Of a stretch of 64,000 nt of DNA, positions 17,526 to 26,785 are shown one piece after another. This DNA comes from J027 sp965215855 (GTDB taxonomy: Bacteria; Chloroflexota; Anaerolineae; Aggregatilineales; J027): assembly GCA_965215855.1 (NCBI GenBank), contig CBDCER010000003.1:1674001-1738000 (forward strand), given 5' to 3'. The translations under genes were made by a program, and so were the position numbers. The notes under the pieces are model-generated. The model ran no database searches. It was given only the letters and a program-made list of their open reading frames with translations, and was not told the DNA's origin. Within the stretch, counting starts at the first letter, position 1; each line of letters opens with the position of its first letter.

Positions 17526-18920
17526 TTACGCAGGCAAACTTGCGTCGAGTTCACTGGGGCGTGCCTTACCCATATACCAGGACAAGAGCAATCCAACCAG
17601 CCCAAACAACGTCAATACAGCAAAAAGCTCCTGAAAGGCTGGTATAGCTGATGCGCCGGTTCCATCAGAACCATAATGTTCAAAGCGTGTTTCGAGTAGA
17701 ATGCCAACTAATGCCGAACCAAGTGCCAGTCCGCCATAACGCACCATGCCATATAATCCGGCGGCAGCAGCTCTTTGCGTTGGTTCTACCACATTAGTAG
17801 CTGCTTGAGCAAATGGGGCTTGTGAAATGCCTGCCCCCAATCCCCGAATAGCCAATGCGAGCGCGATAAAGAATAGCGTGATGTTCACGCTGATAAAGAT
17901 CAGAATAGCAACACCGAGCGTCATCAGCGCAAAGCCAACCACACTGGGTCTACGTGCCCCGGCGCGATCTGACCATCTCCCCCCTGGCTGTGATCCCAGA
18001 AACAGAAAAAGAGAGTAAATGGGAAGGATAAAGCCCACCTGTGAGGCACTGTATTTCTGTACATCTTCTAAAAAGAGAGGCAAGCTGGTCAGGACGGCGA
18101 TGCCCACAATCATGCGTATCATGGCTGCCGTTGCCGCGCTTAGGAACCGACTGTTGCCCAGGATGCGTGGATCCACAAATGGGGCTTTGGTCCGTTGGGC
18201 CAGCCAGGACCATCCAGCGAATAGTAGAACACCAACCAGCAATACCACTGGCAAGCGACGCGTCACGCCGATCAGCAACAGTAGAACAGCGAGAGTTAGA
18301 CTAAGCGCCCCCCACCAATCAAATGCAGGGAGTTTGGTAGATATGGATTGAGATGGAATGCTGCTGATGGATAACCAAGCACCGGATGATGCAACCAAAC
18401 CTACTACGATATATACGGACGGCCAGCCCCAGAAATCAACCAATGCGCCACCAACAATAGGGCCAATGATGGTTGCGACACCGACTGCCGACTCATAAAT
18501 CCCAGTTATTGTGCCTTGCCGGTTCAATGGATAATGAACACGAATGAGTATCAATGCCAGCGGATATAAAGCCGACCAGCCAATGCCTTGTAGGACACGG
18601 CTCGCTAGCAACCAACCGAAGGTCGGTGCTAAGGCTGAAGCAAACGCCCCCAAGCTCAACAGTAATAGTCCACTAGTGTACATACGTCGCAATCCCCATC
18701 GTTGACCAAGATACGCTTGCAGTGGCATAAAAACAACGGCAGGGATGAAGTATGCCGTGCCCACCCAGGTCACTGCTTCCACATTGATCACGAAATACTC
18801 GCGCATAGTTGGTAGTGAGACGCTGGTAAAGTTGACATTCAAGGGCGACAGAAACACGCCAACCATCAACGCTGCCAGCATCCACCGATTGTGATTAGCC
18901 TGGGAAGCTGGTTTGTCCAA
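17526..18920 (-). CDS. Major facilitator superfamily transporter, DHA2 (EmrB/QacA-like)
   Basis: 464 residues starting at a TTG (18920) after AAAGGATC. About 14 membrane segments; YIVVGLVASSGAWLSIS and the motif-C-like GIYESAVGVATIIGPIVGGAL are visible, and motif A appears as QAYLGQRWGLRRMYTSGL near residue 70. Drug:proton antiporters of this type export small organic molecules. Inside a catabolic island it could move a substrate or a toxic intermediate. It is 21 bases downstream of the flavoprotein gene. Confidence 0.87.
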   Translation of the reverse strand: MDKPASQANHNRWMLAALMVGVFLSPLNVNFTSVSLPTMREYFVINVEAVTWVGTAYFIPAVVFMPLQAYLGQRWGLRRMYTSGLLLLSLGAFASALAPTFGWLLASRVLQGIGWSALYPLALILIRVHYPLNRQGTITGIYESAVGVATIIGPIVGGALVDFWGWPSVYIVVGLVASSGAWLSISSIPSQSISTKLPAFDWWGALSLTLAVLLLLIGVTRRLPVVLLVGVLLFAGWSWLAQRTKAPFVDPRILGNSRFLSAATAAMIRMIVGIAVLTSLPLFLEDVQKYSASQVGFILPIYSLFLFLGSQPGGRWSDRAGARRPSVVGFALMTLGVAILIFISVNITLFFIALALAIRGLGAGISQAPFAQAATNVVEPTQRAAAAGLYGMVRYGGLALGSALVGILLETRFEHYGSDGTGASAIPAFQELFAVLTLFGLVGLLLSWYMGKARPSELDASLPA

Positions 18921-18940
18921 TGCTGATCCTTTGAAGTGGC

Positions 18941-20335
18941 TTACTCATTCGCGTTGATTGCGTGGGCTGCATCGCGACCAGCCAGCATCCCATAGCCGAG
19001 GGCTGTTAATAACCCATTGCCAGAAAGATAACCACCCGGCCCGTGCCCGCTGATACCCGCCGCCACACCACCACCTGCATATAGATTGGGAATCGGTGTG
19101 CCATCTGGCTTGAGAACACGCGCGTTAAAATCAACTTTCAACCCACCTTGTGTATGAAACAGTGCCCCGGTCACTTTCACGCCATAATACGGAGGTTCCA
19201 GGCGTACACAGTTTGTCCGGCCAAGTACATCAGGTTGCTTGCCATCGGCAGCGGCGTGATATGTGTGAAGTGTTTGCGTCAGATGTTCTGCTGGTAGGCC
19301 AAAAATCTCTGCCAGTCCTTCCATGGTGTCGCTTTGTTTGATTGCTCCGGCCTCGAATGCGTTGCGATAATCTTCAAAGGTCATGCCAAGATTGTGCAGG
19401 CGCTCATCATAAATATCCCAGGCTAAACCATCGGGCTGGGCTAACACTTCCAGCGCCCGTTCCGAATAGCCCTGATCCTCAACACCGAATCGCTGACCAT
19501 TTTTGTTGACCTGGAAACCACCTTCGGCTACAAGGGCATAGGTGATGAGGACTTCGTGTGGAGTGGCAACTGATCCATGGGCTTGATAGGCATCCATAAA
19601 AGCGATTTCGGCGCCGAGTTCCTGGCCCCACAGGATTCCTTCGCCAGTGTTTCCCTCACCACCAAAATACAGTGCTGTTGACATTGCCGGGATGTGCTGC
19701 TTGACCATTTCCTCATTACCAGCGAAACCGTTGCAGGCCAGTACTACCTTTTTACAACGAACACGCTCCTGTTGTGCGCCGCGTTGCACAATAACACCAA
19801 GTACCACATTTTGTTCATTAACAATGAGACCTGATACTGGTGCATCATTGACCAAGTCAATGTTGGCATTGGCCTCGACTGCACTGCGTAAATCGGCGTG
19901 GAGCTCGGTTCCGGTACGGTTGGGTGGTGCGTGCATCCGTTTTGTCGAGTGGCCGGGGTAAGTGAAGTCGTCAACAAATAGCAAATTCACCCCAACGCTA
20001 TCAACCAACCATTCCACTAAAGCTACTGCTGTACGAGCCAAATGAAGTGTTATATCTGGATCAGAAGCATGATGGTTCTTGGCAAGTATATCGTTGGCAA
20101 AATTTTCTGGAGATTCTTCAATTCCAGCGGCTTTCTGAAAGCGAGTCCCACCCGCCGGCAACATGCCATACGAGCGTGCGGTATTGCTCCACGGACGTGC
20201 CTGCTTCTCCAAGACCAACACCTCGACACCACCTTCAGCCGCCGCCAGGGCTGCTGTCAGGCCACAGCCTCCACTGCCAACTACGACAACATCTGTTTCA
20301 AATGACCATTGATCTGTACTGCGTTCAATTCCCAT
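18941..20335 (-). CDS. FAD-dependent oxidoreductase, fumarate reductase/3-ketosteroid dehydrogenase type
   Basis: 464 residues. An N-terminal dinucleotide fold VVVVGSGGCGLTAALAAAEG with LEKQ at the end of the second strand binds FAD. GGLKVDFNARVLKPDGTPI and AGGGVAAGISGHGPGGYLSG near the end are the FAD-closing motifs of the fumarate-reductase flavoprotein superfamily (FrdA, KstD, urocanate reductase). No signal peptide or haem or FMN domain is present, so it is cytosolic. It should reduce or desaturate a C-C bond next to a carbonyl or carboxylate in the island's pathway. Confidence 0.85.
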   Translation of the reverse strand: MGIERSTDQWSFETDVVVVGSGGCGLTAALAAAEGGVEVLVLEKQARPWSNTARSYGMLPAGGTRFQKAAGIEESPENFANDILAKNHHASDPDITLHLARTAVALVEWLVDSVGVNLLFVDDFTYPGHSTKRMHAPPNRTGTELHADLRSAVEANANIDLVNDAPVSGLIVNEQNVVLGVIVQRGAQQERVRCKKVVLACNGFAGNEEMVKQHIPAMSTALYFGGEGNTGEGILWGQELGAEIAFMDAYQAHGSVATPHEVLITYALVAEGGFQVNKNGQRFGVEDQGYSERALEVLAQPDGLAWDIYDERLHNLGMTFEDYRNAFEAGAIKQSDTMEGLAEIFGLPAEHLTQTLHTYHAAADGKQPDVLGRTNCVRLEPPYYGVKVTGALFHTQGGLKVDFNARVLKPDGTPIPNLYAGGGVAAGISGHGPGGYLSGNGLLTALGYGMLAGRDAAHAINANE

Positions 20336-20460
20336 GCTATTTTGCCTGTCGTTGTTTGGTATACGGAATAAGTTTACCTGCCCGTAAGTTCGCTAATGAT
20401 ATGCCCGCCAGACAGCTTGTGTGATGATTTTTCGGTTCGACATGGGGATGTCCCTTGCAT

Positions 20461-21117
20461 CTATATGATGCTGTTGATATAAGCCAAAGTTTCATCGGTC
20501 GATATGACCGTTGCGTACTTCATCCACATATCCAGAAGACTTATTTTATGCGAGGCTTCGATCCGATCAAAAACGCATTCATGAGGAACTATGGTGCAAA
20601 ATCCTCGTTGCCGTCCATCGACTGCCGTTGCACGCACGCATCCACTGGTCGAATTGCCAACGAGAATTATTGTGTCAATGTTGTGCGTGATCAAGTGCGT
20701 TTGTAGATCGGTGTCATGAAACGAACTCGGATAGTCCTTGTCGATCACATGGTCACCTGTATGTGGGGCAAGTGGTGTGACAATATCGAGACTGGTATCA
20801 TCTGCAGTGTATCCACGTGGGATAATCCGCGTATAGATGATAGGCAAGTTAGCGTCTCGGCAAGCATTCACAAAGGGAACCATTGTATCCATCGCCCGCC
20901 AGGCGATTTCGCCCATTGCCATCGGCTCATGAGCAATTGCGTCCAGAATCGGAGTATCTTCACCAACGATCAGATGTTGCATATCAATAACCAACACAGC
21001 GGCGCGCTCGCCTAGAACCCGGCTTTCAAAGGCTCTCGCCCCACGTGTATCATAGTTGGCTTGTTTGATGACTGCCTTATCCTGTTCCGTCAACAAATCA
21101 TCCCACATGTGTTGCAC
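20461..21117 (-). CDS. Isochorismatase-like cysteine hydrolase
   Basis: 218 residues from a GTG at 21117. The Asp-Lys-Cys triad of the family is visible: Asp in AVLVIDMQHL near residue 44, Lys in DHVIDKDYPSSFHDT near 135, Cys in GNSTSGCVRATAVDG near 168. The GCVRATA surroundings are those of N-carbamoylsarcosine, maleamate and ureidoacrylate amidohydrolases rather than true isochorismatase. It is 5 bases after the hydantoinase-like gene, so it plausibly hydrolyses the amide or carbamoyl product of that ring-opening enzyme. Confidence 0.88.
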   Translation of the reverse strand: MQHMWDDLLTEQDKAVIKQANYDTRGARAFESRVLGERAAVLVIDMQHLIVGEDTPILDAIAHEPMAMGEIAWRAMDTMVPFVNACRDANLPIIYTRIIPRGYTADDTSLDIVTPLAPHTGDHVIDKDYPSSFHDTDLQTHLITHNIDTIILVGNSTSGCVRATAVDGRQRGFCTIVPHECVFDRIEASHKISLLDMWMKYATVISTDETLAYINSII

Positions 21118-21122
21118 TGTTT

Positions 21123-22598
21123 CTAGGTCCCTACCTTGCCGGTTGGACGTTTGATAAATTGTCCTAATGGTGGTCCCATAATGTTTCCGTTGTGATAGAC
21201 CCGGTTGCCACGCACGAAGGTACTTTTAACCTTGCCTGTCAGTTCTTGTCCTTCAAATGGTGTGTAACCCTGCTGGGATTCGGACTCTGCGGCACGTACC
21301 ACGAATGATTCGTGGGGATCAAGCAATACCAAATCAGCGTCATAGCCAACAGCGATGTCCCCCTTCGTATGGAGGCCGTAACGCTGTGCCGGGTTCCACG
21401 ACAAGACTTCGGCCATGTGATGGTAGGACATACCACGTTTGCTGCCTTCACTGAAAACACCTGAGAGCAAGTATTCTGTACCACCAAACCCTGACTTTGC
21501 CAACCAAATGTTGTCAGGGGTATCAGAAGATACCTTGTCCTCTGCAGAGCAGCACGCATGGTCGCTCACGATCCAATCGACCTTGCGGTCAAGTACCTGC
21601 TGCCATAGGAACTCGACATCTTCACGCGGACGAATAGGTGGATTCACTTTTGCATATGATTTTGTTGGAGCGTCCACATCCAACAATAAATGGCCGACAG
21701 TCACTTCACGTTTGAAATTGATGTGTGGAAATACATTTTGCATCATCAGGGCAGCTTCCAGAGCTTTGCGCGAACTGAGATGTAGCAGATTGATATTGAG
21801 GCAGTCGGTTTCATATGCCAGATAGGAAGCGATCCAGATGGCTAGGCCTTCAGAGTGGGGCGGACGGGCTTCGTGGTAAGCACGCAATCCGGTCAGCGTG
21901 GGATCATTTTCGACAATCTTGGTATAGGCATTCAAAATATCAGCAAGTTCGCAATGCAAGCTGACACTGATGTTATCTGCCATATCCGGATATTTGTGCA
22001 TCAGGCGAGTGGCACTACGCATAATGAACTCGAAATGGGCAATATCATACCGTTCATCTTCGCCAATCATCAGGAATTCGTGCTGTTTAGATGACTTTCC
22101 GTGTAAACCGTATCCACCGTAGAACATGAAAATTTTGAACGATGGGACGCCGAATTCAGTTGCCAGCATTTCCATTTCATCAATATGGGAAGGACTAATC
22201 GGTGCTAGGTGATAACCATAATCGACCCAGTAATTCCCTTCCGAGAGTGATAGCACTTCTGGGAAAAAGTCACGATAGGAACCGCCCTTGTTGAGATATA
22301 GTTTCCCGGAGCGAAAATAGGTGATTGCAGTGGTTACACCACCCATAGCAGCCGCCTTACTTTCGGTGACGGCGTCCTGGGGCAGGTAATTGTAGATGCC
22401 AACGTGCATGTGTCCATCAACTAATCCAGGAAACACCAGCAAGTTCTTCGCATTAATGACTTCTTGGGCATCTTCGGCGCTGATTTCCGGAGCAATGTGG
22501 CTAAACTTACCATCGGTAATACCAAGATCAAGCAAATCTACCGCTTGTCGATTTGGGCGAATTACCCGTGCGTTTTTAATGACCAGATCAAATGTCAT
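21123..22598 (-). CDS. Dihydroorotase/hydantoinase-type cyclic amidohydrolase
   Basis: 491 residues. FPGLVDGHMHVGIYNY near residue 60 holds the HxH metal ligands; further metal ligands are probably in SLHCELADI and LLHLSSRKALEAA, and the catalytic aspartate in WIVSDHACCSAED near 350. The C-terminal VLLDPHESFVVRAAES is the closing beta-sandwich. The usual carboxylated Lys position appears as PSFKIFMFYGGYG. The family opens cyclic amides (hydantoins, dihydropyrimidines, dihydroorotate, allantoin, enamides). It is first in the minus-strand block, with a strong GAAGGAG ribosome-binding site. The substrate cannot be told from sequence. Confidence 0.88.
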   Translation of the reverse strand: MTFDLVIKNARVIRPNRQAVDLLDLGITDGKFSHIAPEISAEDAQEVINAKNLLVFPGLVDGHMHVGIYNYLPQDAVTESKAAAMGGVTTAITYFRSGKLYLNKGGSYRDFFPEVLSLSEGNYWVDYGYHLAPISPSHIDEMEMLATEFGVPSFKIFMFYGGYGLHGKSSKQHEFLMIGEDERYDIAHFEFIMRSATRLMHKYPDMADNISVSLHCELADILNAYTKIVENDPTLTGLRAYHEARPPHSEGLAIWIASYLAYETDCLNINLLHLSSRKALEAALMMQNVFPHINFKREVTVGHLLLDVDAPTKSYAKVNPPIRPREDVEFLWQQVLDRKVDWIVSDHACCSAEDKVSSDTPDNIWLAKSGFGGTEYLLSGVFSEGSKRGMSYHHMAEVLSWNPAQRYGLHTKGDIAVGYDADLVLLDPHESFVVRAAESESQQGYTPFEGQELTGKVKSTFVRGNRVYHNGNIMGPPLGQFIKRPTGKVGT

Positions 22599-22901
22599 AA
22601 ATTTTGTTTTCTCCTTCTGTTGCTAATAATTAATGTATTCTTGGATGCAGTCTATGTTATTCGTTGCCAGATCTATCGGAATACAAAATCAAGATAATGA
22701 CCTTAGCCCGACTTTGTACAGACCAATCAGTACGGGTAGTTTTAAAGGTTTTGGGTAAGCAGAATTGGCTTTTCCGACCTATAACTTCTCCCAAGAACGA
22801 GAGAATTTGGCGAGTTCGAGCCTGACTGCACTGCTTATATCTAAGGTCTCTACGAAGTCGAGCTATGATTCACGGGACGAGTCAGAAGCTACTGATGTCC
22901 T
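22599..22901. other. Intergenic region, 303 bp
   Basis: No open frame with a ribosome-binding site and no RNA gene that I recognise. It should hold the promoter of the minus-strand catabolic block that starts at 22598; I could not pick a convincing -35/-10 pair. Confidence 0.5.
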
Positions 22902-24053
22902 CTATTTACTATCGGCACCGACGTAATCCGCTTCATCACATCCTGCGCCCTGGCAAGCAACACTGTTAATGGGGTTTCCTTCGACAATGTCTGTAAACCA
23001 GCTAAGGTATGTCACTTCATCTACCGCAATGATGTAGAATTCAGGCGTTGTCATAACAGGATGAGATGTTCCACCTGACAGGAAGTAACTATAGTTAGGT
23101 ACTTCTGAGTCAAGTGTTTCGAACTTCTCCACGAGGGCCAAACTTAAACCTTCTTCTTCAGCGCCGCCCTGAGCCACCCAGAAAAATCGTTGCACAGCAT
23201 CGTTGCGCGTGGCGAACTCGGCAATAATCGCATCAGGAAAATTCAAGGCTGTAGCTTCATAGTAGAAATTTGCATTAGAGGCGAATTCGCCAGTTTCAGG
23301 AGTAACATCTTCAAATTCGGGAATGAAATCAGGAAGATTGTCGTAAATCCCCCATATTTCTAACGGAACAAAACCCTCTGGGGGAAACACGCCAACAAAA
23401 GAATCACCGATTTGAGCAAGGCGGGCGTCGCTGTAGTGGTTAAAGATATACGGCGTATGGTAAATTGACCCTACTGAACCCGCGCTTGCGCCTGTAACGA
23501 CAACACTCGACGGAGTCTGATAGTTGGTGTAAACCCAATCTAGAACCATCTGGGCATTGCTAAATCCGCGGAACTCAAATGTGAATTCATCCACAGTCTC
23601 GCCTTCGATTTCCATTGGCTCAAACGTAGCGGCGTAGTCGCCGAGATGAACGTCACCATTGCAAGCTGGAATGACAATATGCGTATACTCGCTCAGGGGA
23701 TTCTGGGAATTGGTGGTGTCAAATATGCCTGCCGGTTCGGCCATTGCTTCCGGATTAACCGCGTCTGTATACAAGCCACTGCCCGCTCGACAGGTGAACG
23801 CATCCCAACACCCCCCGCCCACCTGGAAGTGAATAGTCAGGTGTTCAGGATTGCCAGGATGAACGAAAAAGCCATAAGGTGAACCCAGACCGCAAACAAA
23901 CCCTTCCGGCCCAGGTACGAAATTCCAACCGTCATTAAGTTCGTCACTAGTAGGAAGAGTGCCCTCTTGTGCAACAACATTGTGCAGTGGGGCTAGGCTC
24001 AATACAACAAAGAATATCAAACTAAACATTAAGAATGGGACCAGTTTTTTCAT
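22902..24053 (-). CDS. Secreted pectinacetylesterase-family hydrolase
   Basis: About 383 residues from the ATG at 24053, with GGGAG 7 bases upstream. A signal peptide (LVPFLMFSLIFFVVLSLAP) is followed by FQVGGGCWDAFTC, which forms the oxyanion-hole region. VTGASAGSVGSIYH near residue 180 is the nucleophile elbow with its Ser. The family includes plant pectin acetylesterases and bacterial relatives that remove acetyl groups or depolymerise polyesters. A C-terminal NSVACQGAGCDEAD supplies further cysteines, likely in disulfides. It lies between the catabolic block and the IS zone and looks like an independent gene. Confidence 0.8.
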   Translation of the reverse strand: MKKLVPFLMFSLIFFVVLSLAPLHNVVAQEGTLPTSDELNDGWNFVPGPEGFVCGLGSPYGFFVHPGNPEHLTIHFQVGGGCWDAFTCRAGSGLYTDAVNPEAMAEPAGIFDTTNSQNPLSEYTHIVIPACNGDVHLGDYAATFEPMEIEGETVDEFTFEFRGFSNAQMVLDWVYTNYQTPSSVVVTGASAGSVGSIYHTPYIFNHYSDARLAQIGDSFVGVFPPEGFVPLEIWGIYDNLPDFIPEFEDVTPETGEFASNANFYYEATALNFPDAIIAEFATRNDAVQRFFWVAQGGAEEEGLSLALVEKFETLDSEVPNYSYFLSGGTSHPVMTTPEFYIIAVDEVTYLSWFTDIVEGNPINSVACQGAGCDEADYVGADSK

Positions 24054-24332
24054 CAGAGATCTCCCATAATTACTTTTATGTCGATACACCATGTTGAAAT
24101 GATGTATCACAACAACGATTATCTGCATTATAGTGTGATAATTGATGAAGACAAAACCAAACGAACAGAATGAAGTATAGGCAATACTGACGATCTATCC
24201 GGCTGTCGCGCTGTGCTGCCAAAACGTTATAATATTGCACTGTAACGCGCTTCAACTGCCGATACAAAAATTGTGGATAAGATTTTGTGATCCCGTTATG
24301 CCTAAATAATGATAGATGTTATGGAGAAAATG

Positions 24333-24429
24333 ATGCCCTTTCGAATCAAAATTATTTCGCCGATAAAGATTGATGAGGCCGACCTGCGACGGCGGCGTAT
24401 GCGATATGGTGAACGTGCGAATCCTGATA
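24333..24429 (+). pseudogene. Start of an interrupted gene, possibly an Asp/Glu/hydantoin racemase-like protein
   Basis: An ATG at 24333 with GGAGA 5 bases upstream opens MPFRIKIISPIKIDEADLRR and continues for about 32 residues until the inverted repeat of the IS4 element. The short beta-strand with 'IxPI', followed by a charged helix, resembles the N-terminus of the Asp/Glu/hydantoin racemase superfamily, which would fit the nearby hydantoinase; this is a weak match. I did not find the missing 3' part on the far side of the IS element. Confidence 0.4.
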
Positions 24430-25883
24430 CATATACAATACCTTCGCCAAATTATGACGAGGCGGAGTGGCACGCAACGGTATGGATAGCACCGAGAGAC
24501 GCCACCGTGTAAAAGATACGATCCAATAAAATAGGATCAGGGATTTCCGGAAGTAATTTTAATGTTTCAGCGACATATTTGCGACCACGAAAGCGGGCTT
24601 TGAGATCAAGGATACTGGCATCCGGATAATCAGGGAAAAGGAGGCGGCGTAGGATACGGGAGAGCGTGACCATCAAGAAAGACAAGTTGGCGGCATTGGT
24701 GACCGCTGTCTCGGCGACGTTCATGAAGTCTTCCAGTCCGAAATGCTGTTTGGCATCGCGGAAGATGAATTCAATCTGGAAGCGTAGGCTGTAGTAGTCA
24801 ATCAAGCGCTCATAAGATAGGCTGAGGTCACTGCTGAACAAAATCACACGCGCCTGTTTTCCTGTTTTCAAGTCTGTTTTGACGATGATGACGACGTTGA
24901 GGGGTTGGGCGAAGTCTTTGTGAAGCAATGTTGCCTGAAAGGTCTGGGTTTGGATACCATCTTCCAGGGTGGTTTCCTTCAAATAGTCAGACGGGATGGC
25001 ATGATAGTTGAGCTTATCACCATATTTGCGACGCTGACCATATTTAGATTGTGGGCCAACATAGGGTATATACAACGCCGCATCATGACGCAATTTGGAG
25101 ATCAAATGCACGTCACATTGCCGGGTCATTTGCAGGGCATTGTTGTTGCCGAATTTACCATCCAACACCAGATAAGTCACCTGAATCGTGTCCTTGATCA
25201 GTGCCAATTGTCGCTGCACCATGCCTTGAATCTGCTGTAGTTCTGGGGGCAACTCCACCTGGGTCTTAGGACGCCCGGGCTTGCCTCTTTTCCGCTTCTT
25301 CTTGCTCTTTTTCTTGGCGGCTTTGGCTGCCGTTTTCTCAGCCTCACTGCGTACCCGTTGCTCCACCATGCCTGGATAGGCTTGCCGTTCCTCAATACTT
25401 ATCAGTGATAGTCCGAAGAATGCCACGCCCGGCACGGGTTTGCCGTACAATCCTGAAAAGAAGCGATCCACCCCATGGGTCTTCTTGCCCGATTTTGTCA
25501 CGACCCATTCATCGCCGGCCAGTAGGTACTCATCTTCCGGATTGAGGGCGTGTTGGCGAAAAAATGCCCAGTGCATCTCTGCCCACGGTAGCACTGTGTG
25601 GAACAACCGCTGTATCGTCCGATAGCTCCCCCCTTTATCTGTCCATCGTGAGATACCCAGCATCGTGACCCGCCCTGTCATCGCCAGTATGGCTGGGATA
25701 ATCCGGCTCATTTGTCGTAGGGTTGTTGGTGATAGGTGTACCTCAAAGCAGAGCAATAGTGTTACAATATCAATCATGGGCTTTTTTCGTCATGCCTTTT
25801 TGTCTTCATCGGTTTATGTAGACAACTTTACACGACACTAAAGCCCTTTCAATCCCTCGTTTTTGGCGAAGGTATTGTCTATG
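24430..25883 (-). mobile_element. IS4-family insertion sequence
   Basis: Inverted repeats of about 22 bases with one mismatch: CATATACAATACCTTCGCCA at 24430 and CATAGACAATACCTTCGCCA read on the minus strand from 25883. The element is 1454 bp and holds one full-length transposase. I see no target duplication directly outside the ends, so the exact boundary may be off by a few bases or flanking DNA has been lost. Confidence 0.85.
24452..25777 (-). CDS. IS4-family transposase (full length)
   Basis: 441 residues. YSLRFQIEFIFRDAK near residue 345 fits the Y-(2)-R-(3)-E-(6)-K signature of IS4 exactly and supplies the catalytic Glu. The aspartates are probably in LLAGDEWVVTKS near 105 and YLVLDGKFGNNNAL near 220. 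A very basic linker near 170 (KAAKKKSKKKRKRGKPGRPK) lies between the two halves. No frameshift is visible, so this may be an active copy. The C-terminus reads into the left inverted repeat. Confidence 0.9.
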   Translation of the reverse strand: MIDIVTLLLCFEVHLSPTTLRQMSRIIPAILAMTGRVTMLGISRWTDKGGSYRTIQRLFHTVLPWAEMHWAFFRQHALNPEDEYLLAGDEWVVTKSGKKTHGVDRFFSGLYGKPVPGVAFFGLSLISIEERQAYPGMVEQRVRSEAEKTAAKAAKKKSKKKRKRGKPGRPKTQVELPPELQQIQGMVQRQLALIKDTIQVTYLVLDGKFGNNNALQMTRQCDVHLISKLRHDAALYIPYVGPQSKYGQRRKYGDKLNYHAIPSDYLKETTLEDGIQTQTFQATLLHKDFAQPLNVVIIVKTDLKTGKQARVILFSSDLSLSYERLIDYYSLRFQIEFIFRDAKQHFGLEDFMNVAETAVTNAANLSFLMVTLSRILRRLLFPDYPDASILDLKARFRGRKYVAETLKLLPEIPDPILLDRIFYTVASLGAIHTVACHSASS

Positions 25884-26785
25884 AAATAGTTTTGCGCTCA
25901 CACCAGCGTATGCTCAGGGTAGTTTCTCGAATAGCTTAACTTGCCCTCTCTTTTTTGCTACCCGTGTACAAAGTCAAGCATAAAGGTGTGGTGACTTGCT
26001 ATTTGTGGCTCAACGCGGAAAAGTGTGAAAATCGCATCAACCACCTCCATATTGGGCCAAAACCTGTAATCGAAAGATGTTGAAATTACGAAAACCGAAG
26101 GCACGACGGATGGTGGCACGGATCGCATTATTGATGCCTTCGACAAAGCCCTGGGTCACGCCATTGATGAAGTAATTGAGGAACTCATCCCACCAATTAC
26201 GCAAGGTGTTGACGAACTTGAGTAAGCGCAGATCGCCGGTGGCCTGCACCTTGCAAATCCAGGCCTGTAGAAACCGGGTCGCCTGCTCACGGTTCTGGAC
26301 TTTATCACAAATAGTGCGAAATTCCTCTTTGAGCAAGTACATGACCCGCAACTCAGGACAAGCCGCCAAGACTTGCTGGAGTTTGCTTTCTTCTTCGGGC
26401 GACAACTCATGACGCGCCTTCACTAGTATCCAGCGCGACCCTTTGAGGATGTCATAGGTCGGCGGATCGACTTGCTTCTGAAGGTGGCGGCGGGCTTGTG
26501 TTAGGCGGTCATTGAGTTGCTTCATCACATGGAAGCGGTCCGCGACCTGGCGAGCATGTGGTAAAGCCTTCTTGACAGCCTGGCGGTACGGTTCCCATAG
26601 ATCGGTTGAGACGACAGTGATCTGCTCTCGATCTGGCTGCGCGTTGAACCACGCGATCAATGTTTCCTGCTTACGATCTGGCAACACTGCCAAAACGCAG
26701 TGCCTTTCCAAATCGGCCGTATAGTTACCCCCATCGTCAAGACCACAGATTGGCAAAATTAAGCTCGGAAATTGATACCAGAATC

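Noticed and set aside
22660..22690. CTATCGGAATA near 22672, similar to the IS5-superfamily end at 32031
   Set aside because: Match is only about ten bases, with no partner repeat or transposase nearby.
25884..26006. Continuation of the gene cut at 24430
   Set aside because: Neither open frame in this 120-bp stretch resembles a racemase, and there is no target duplication linking the two sides.
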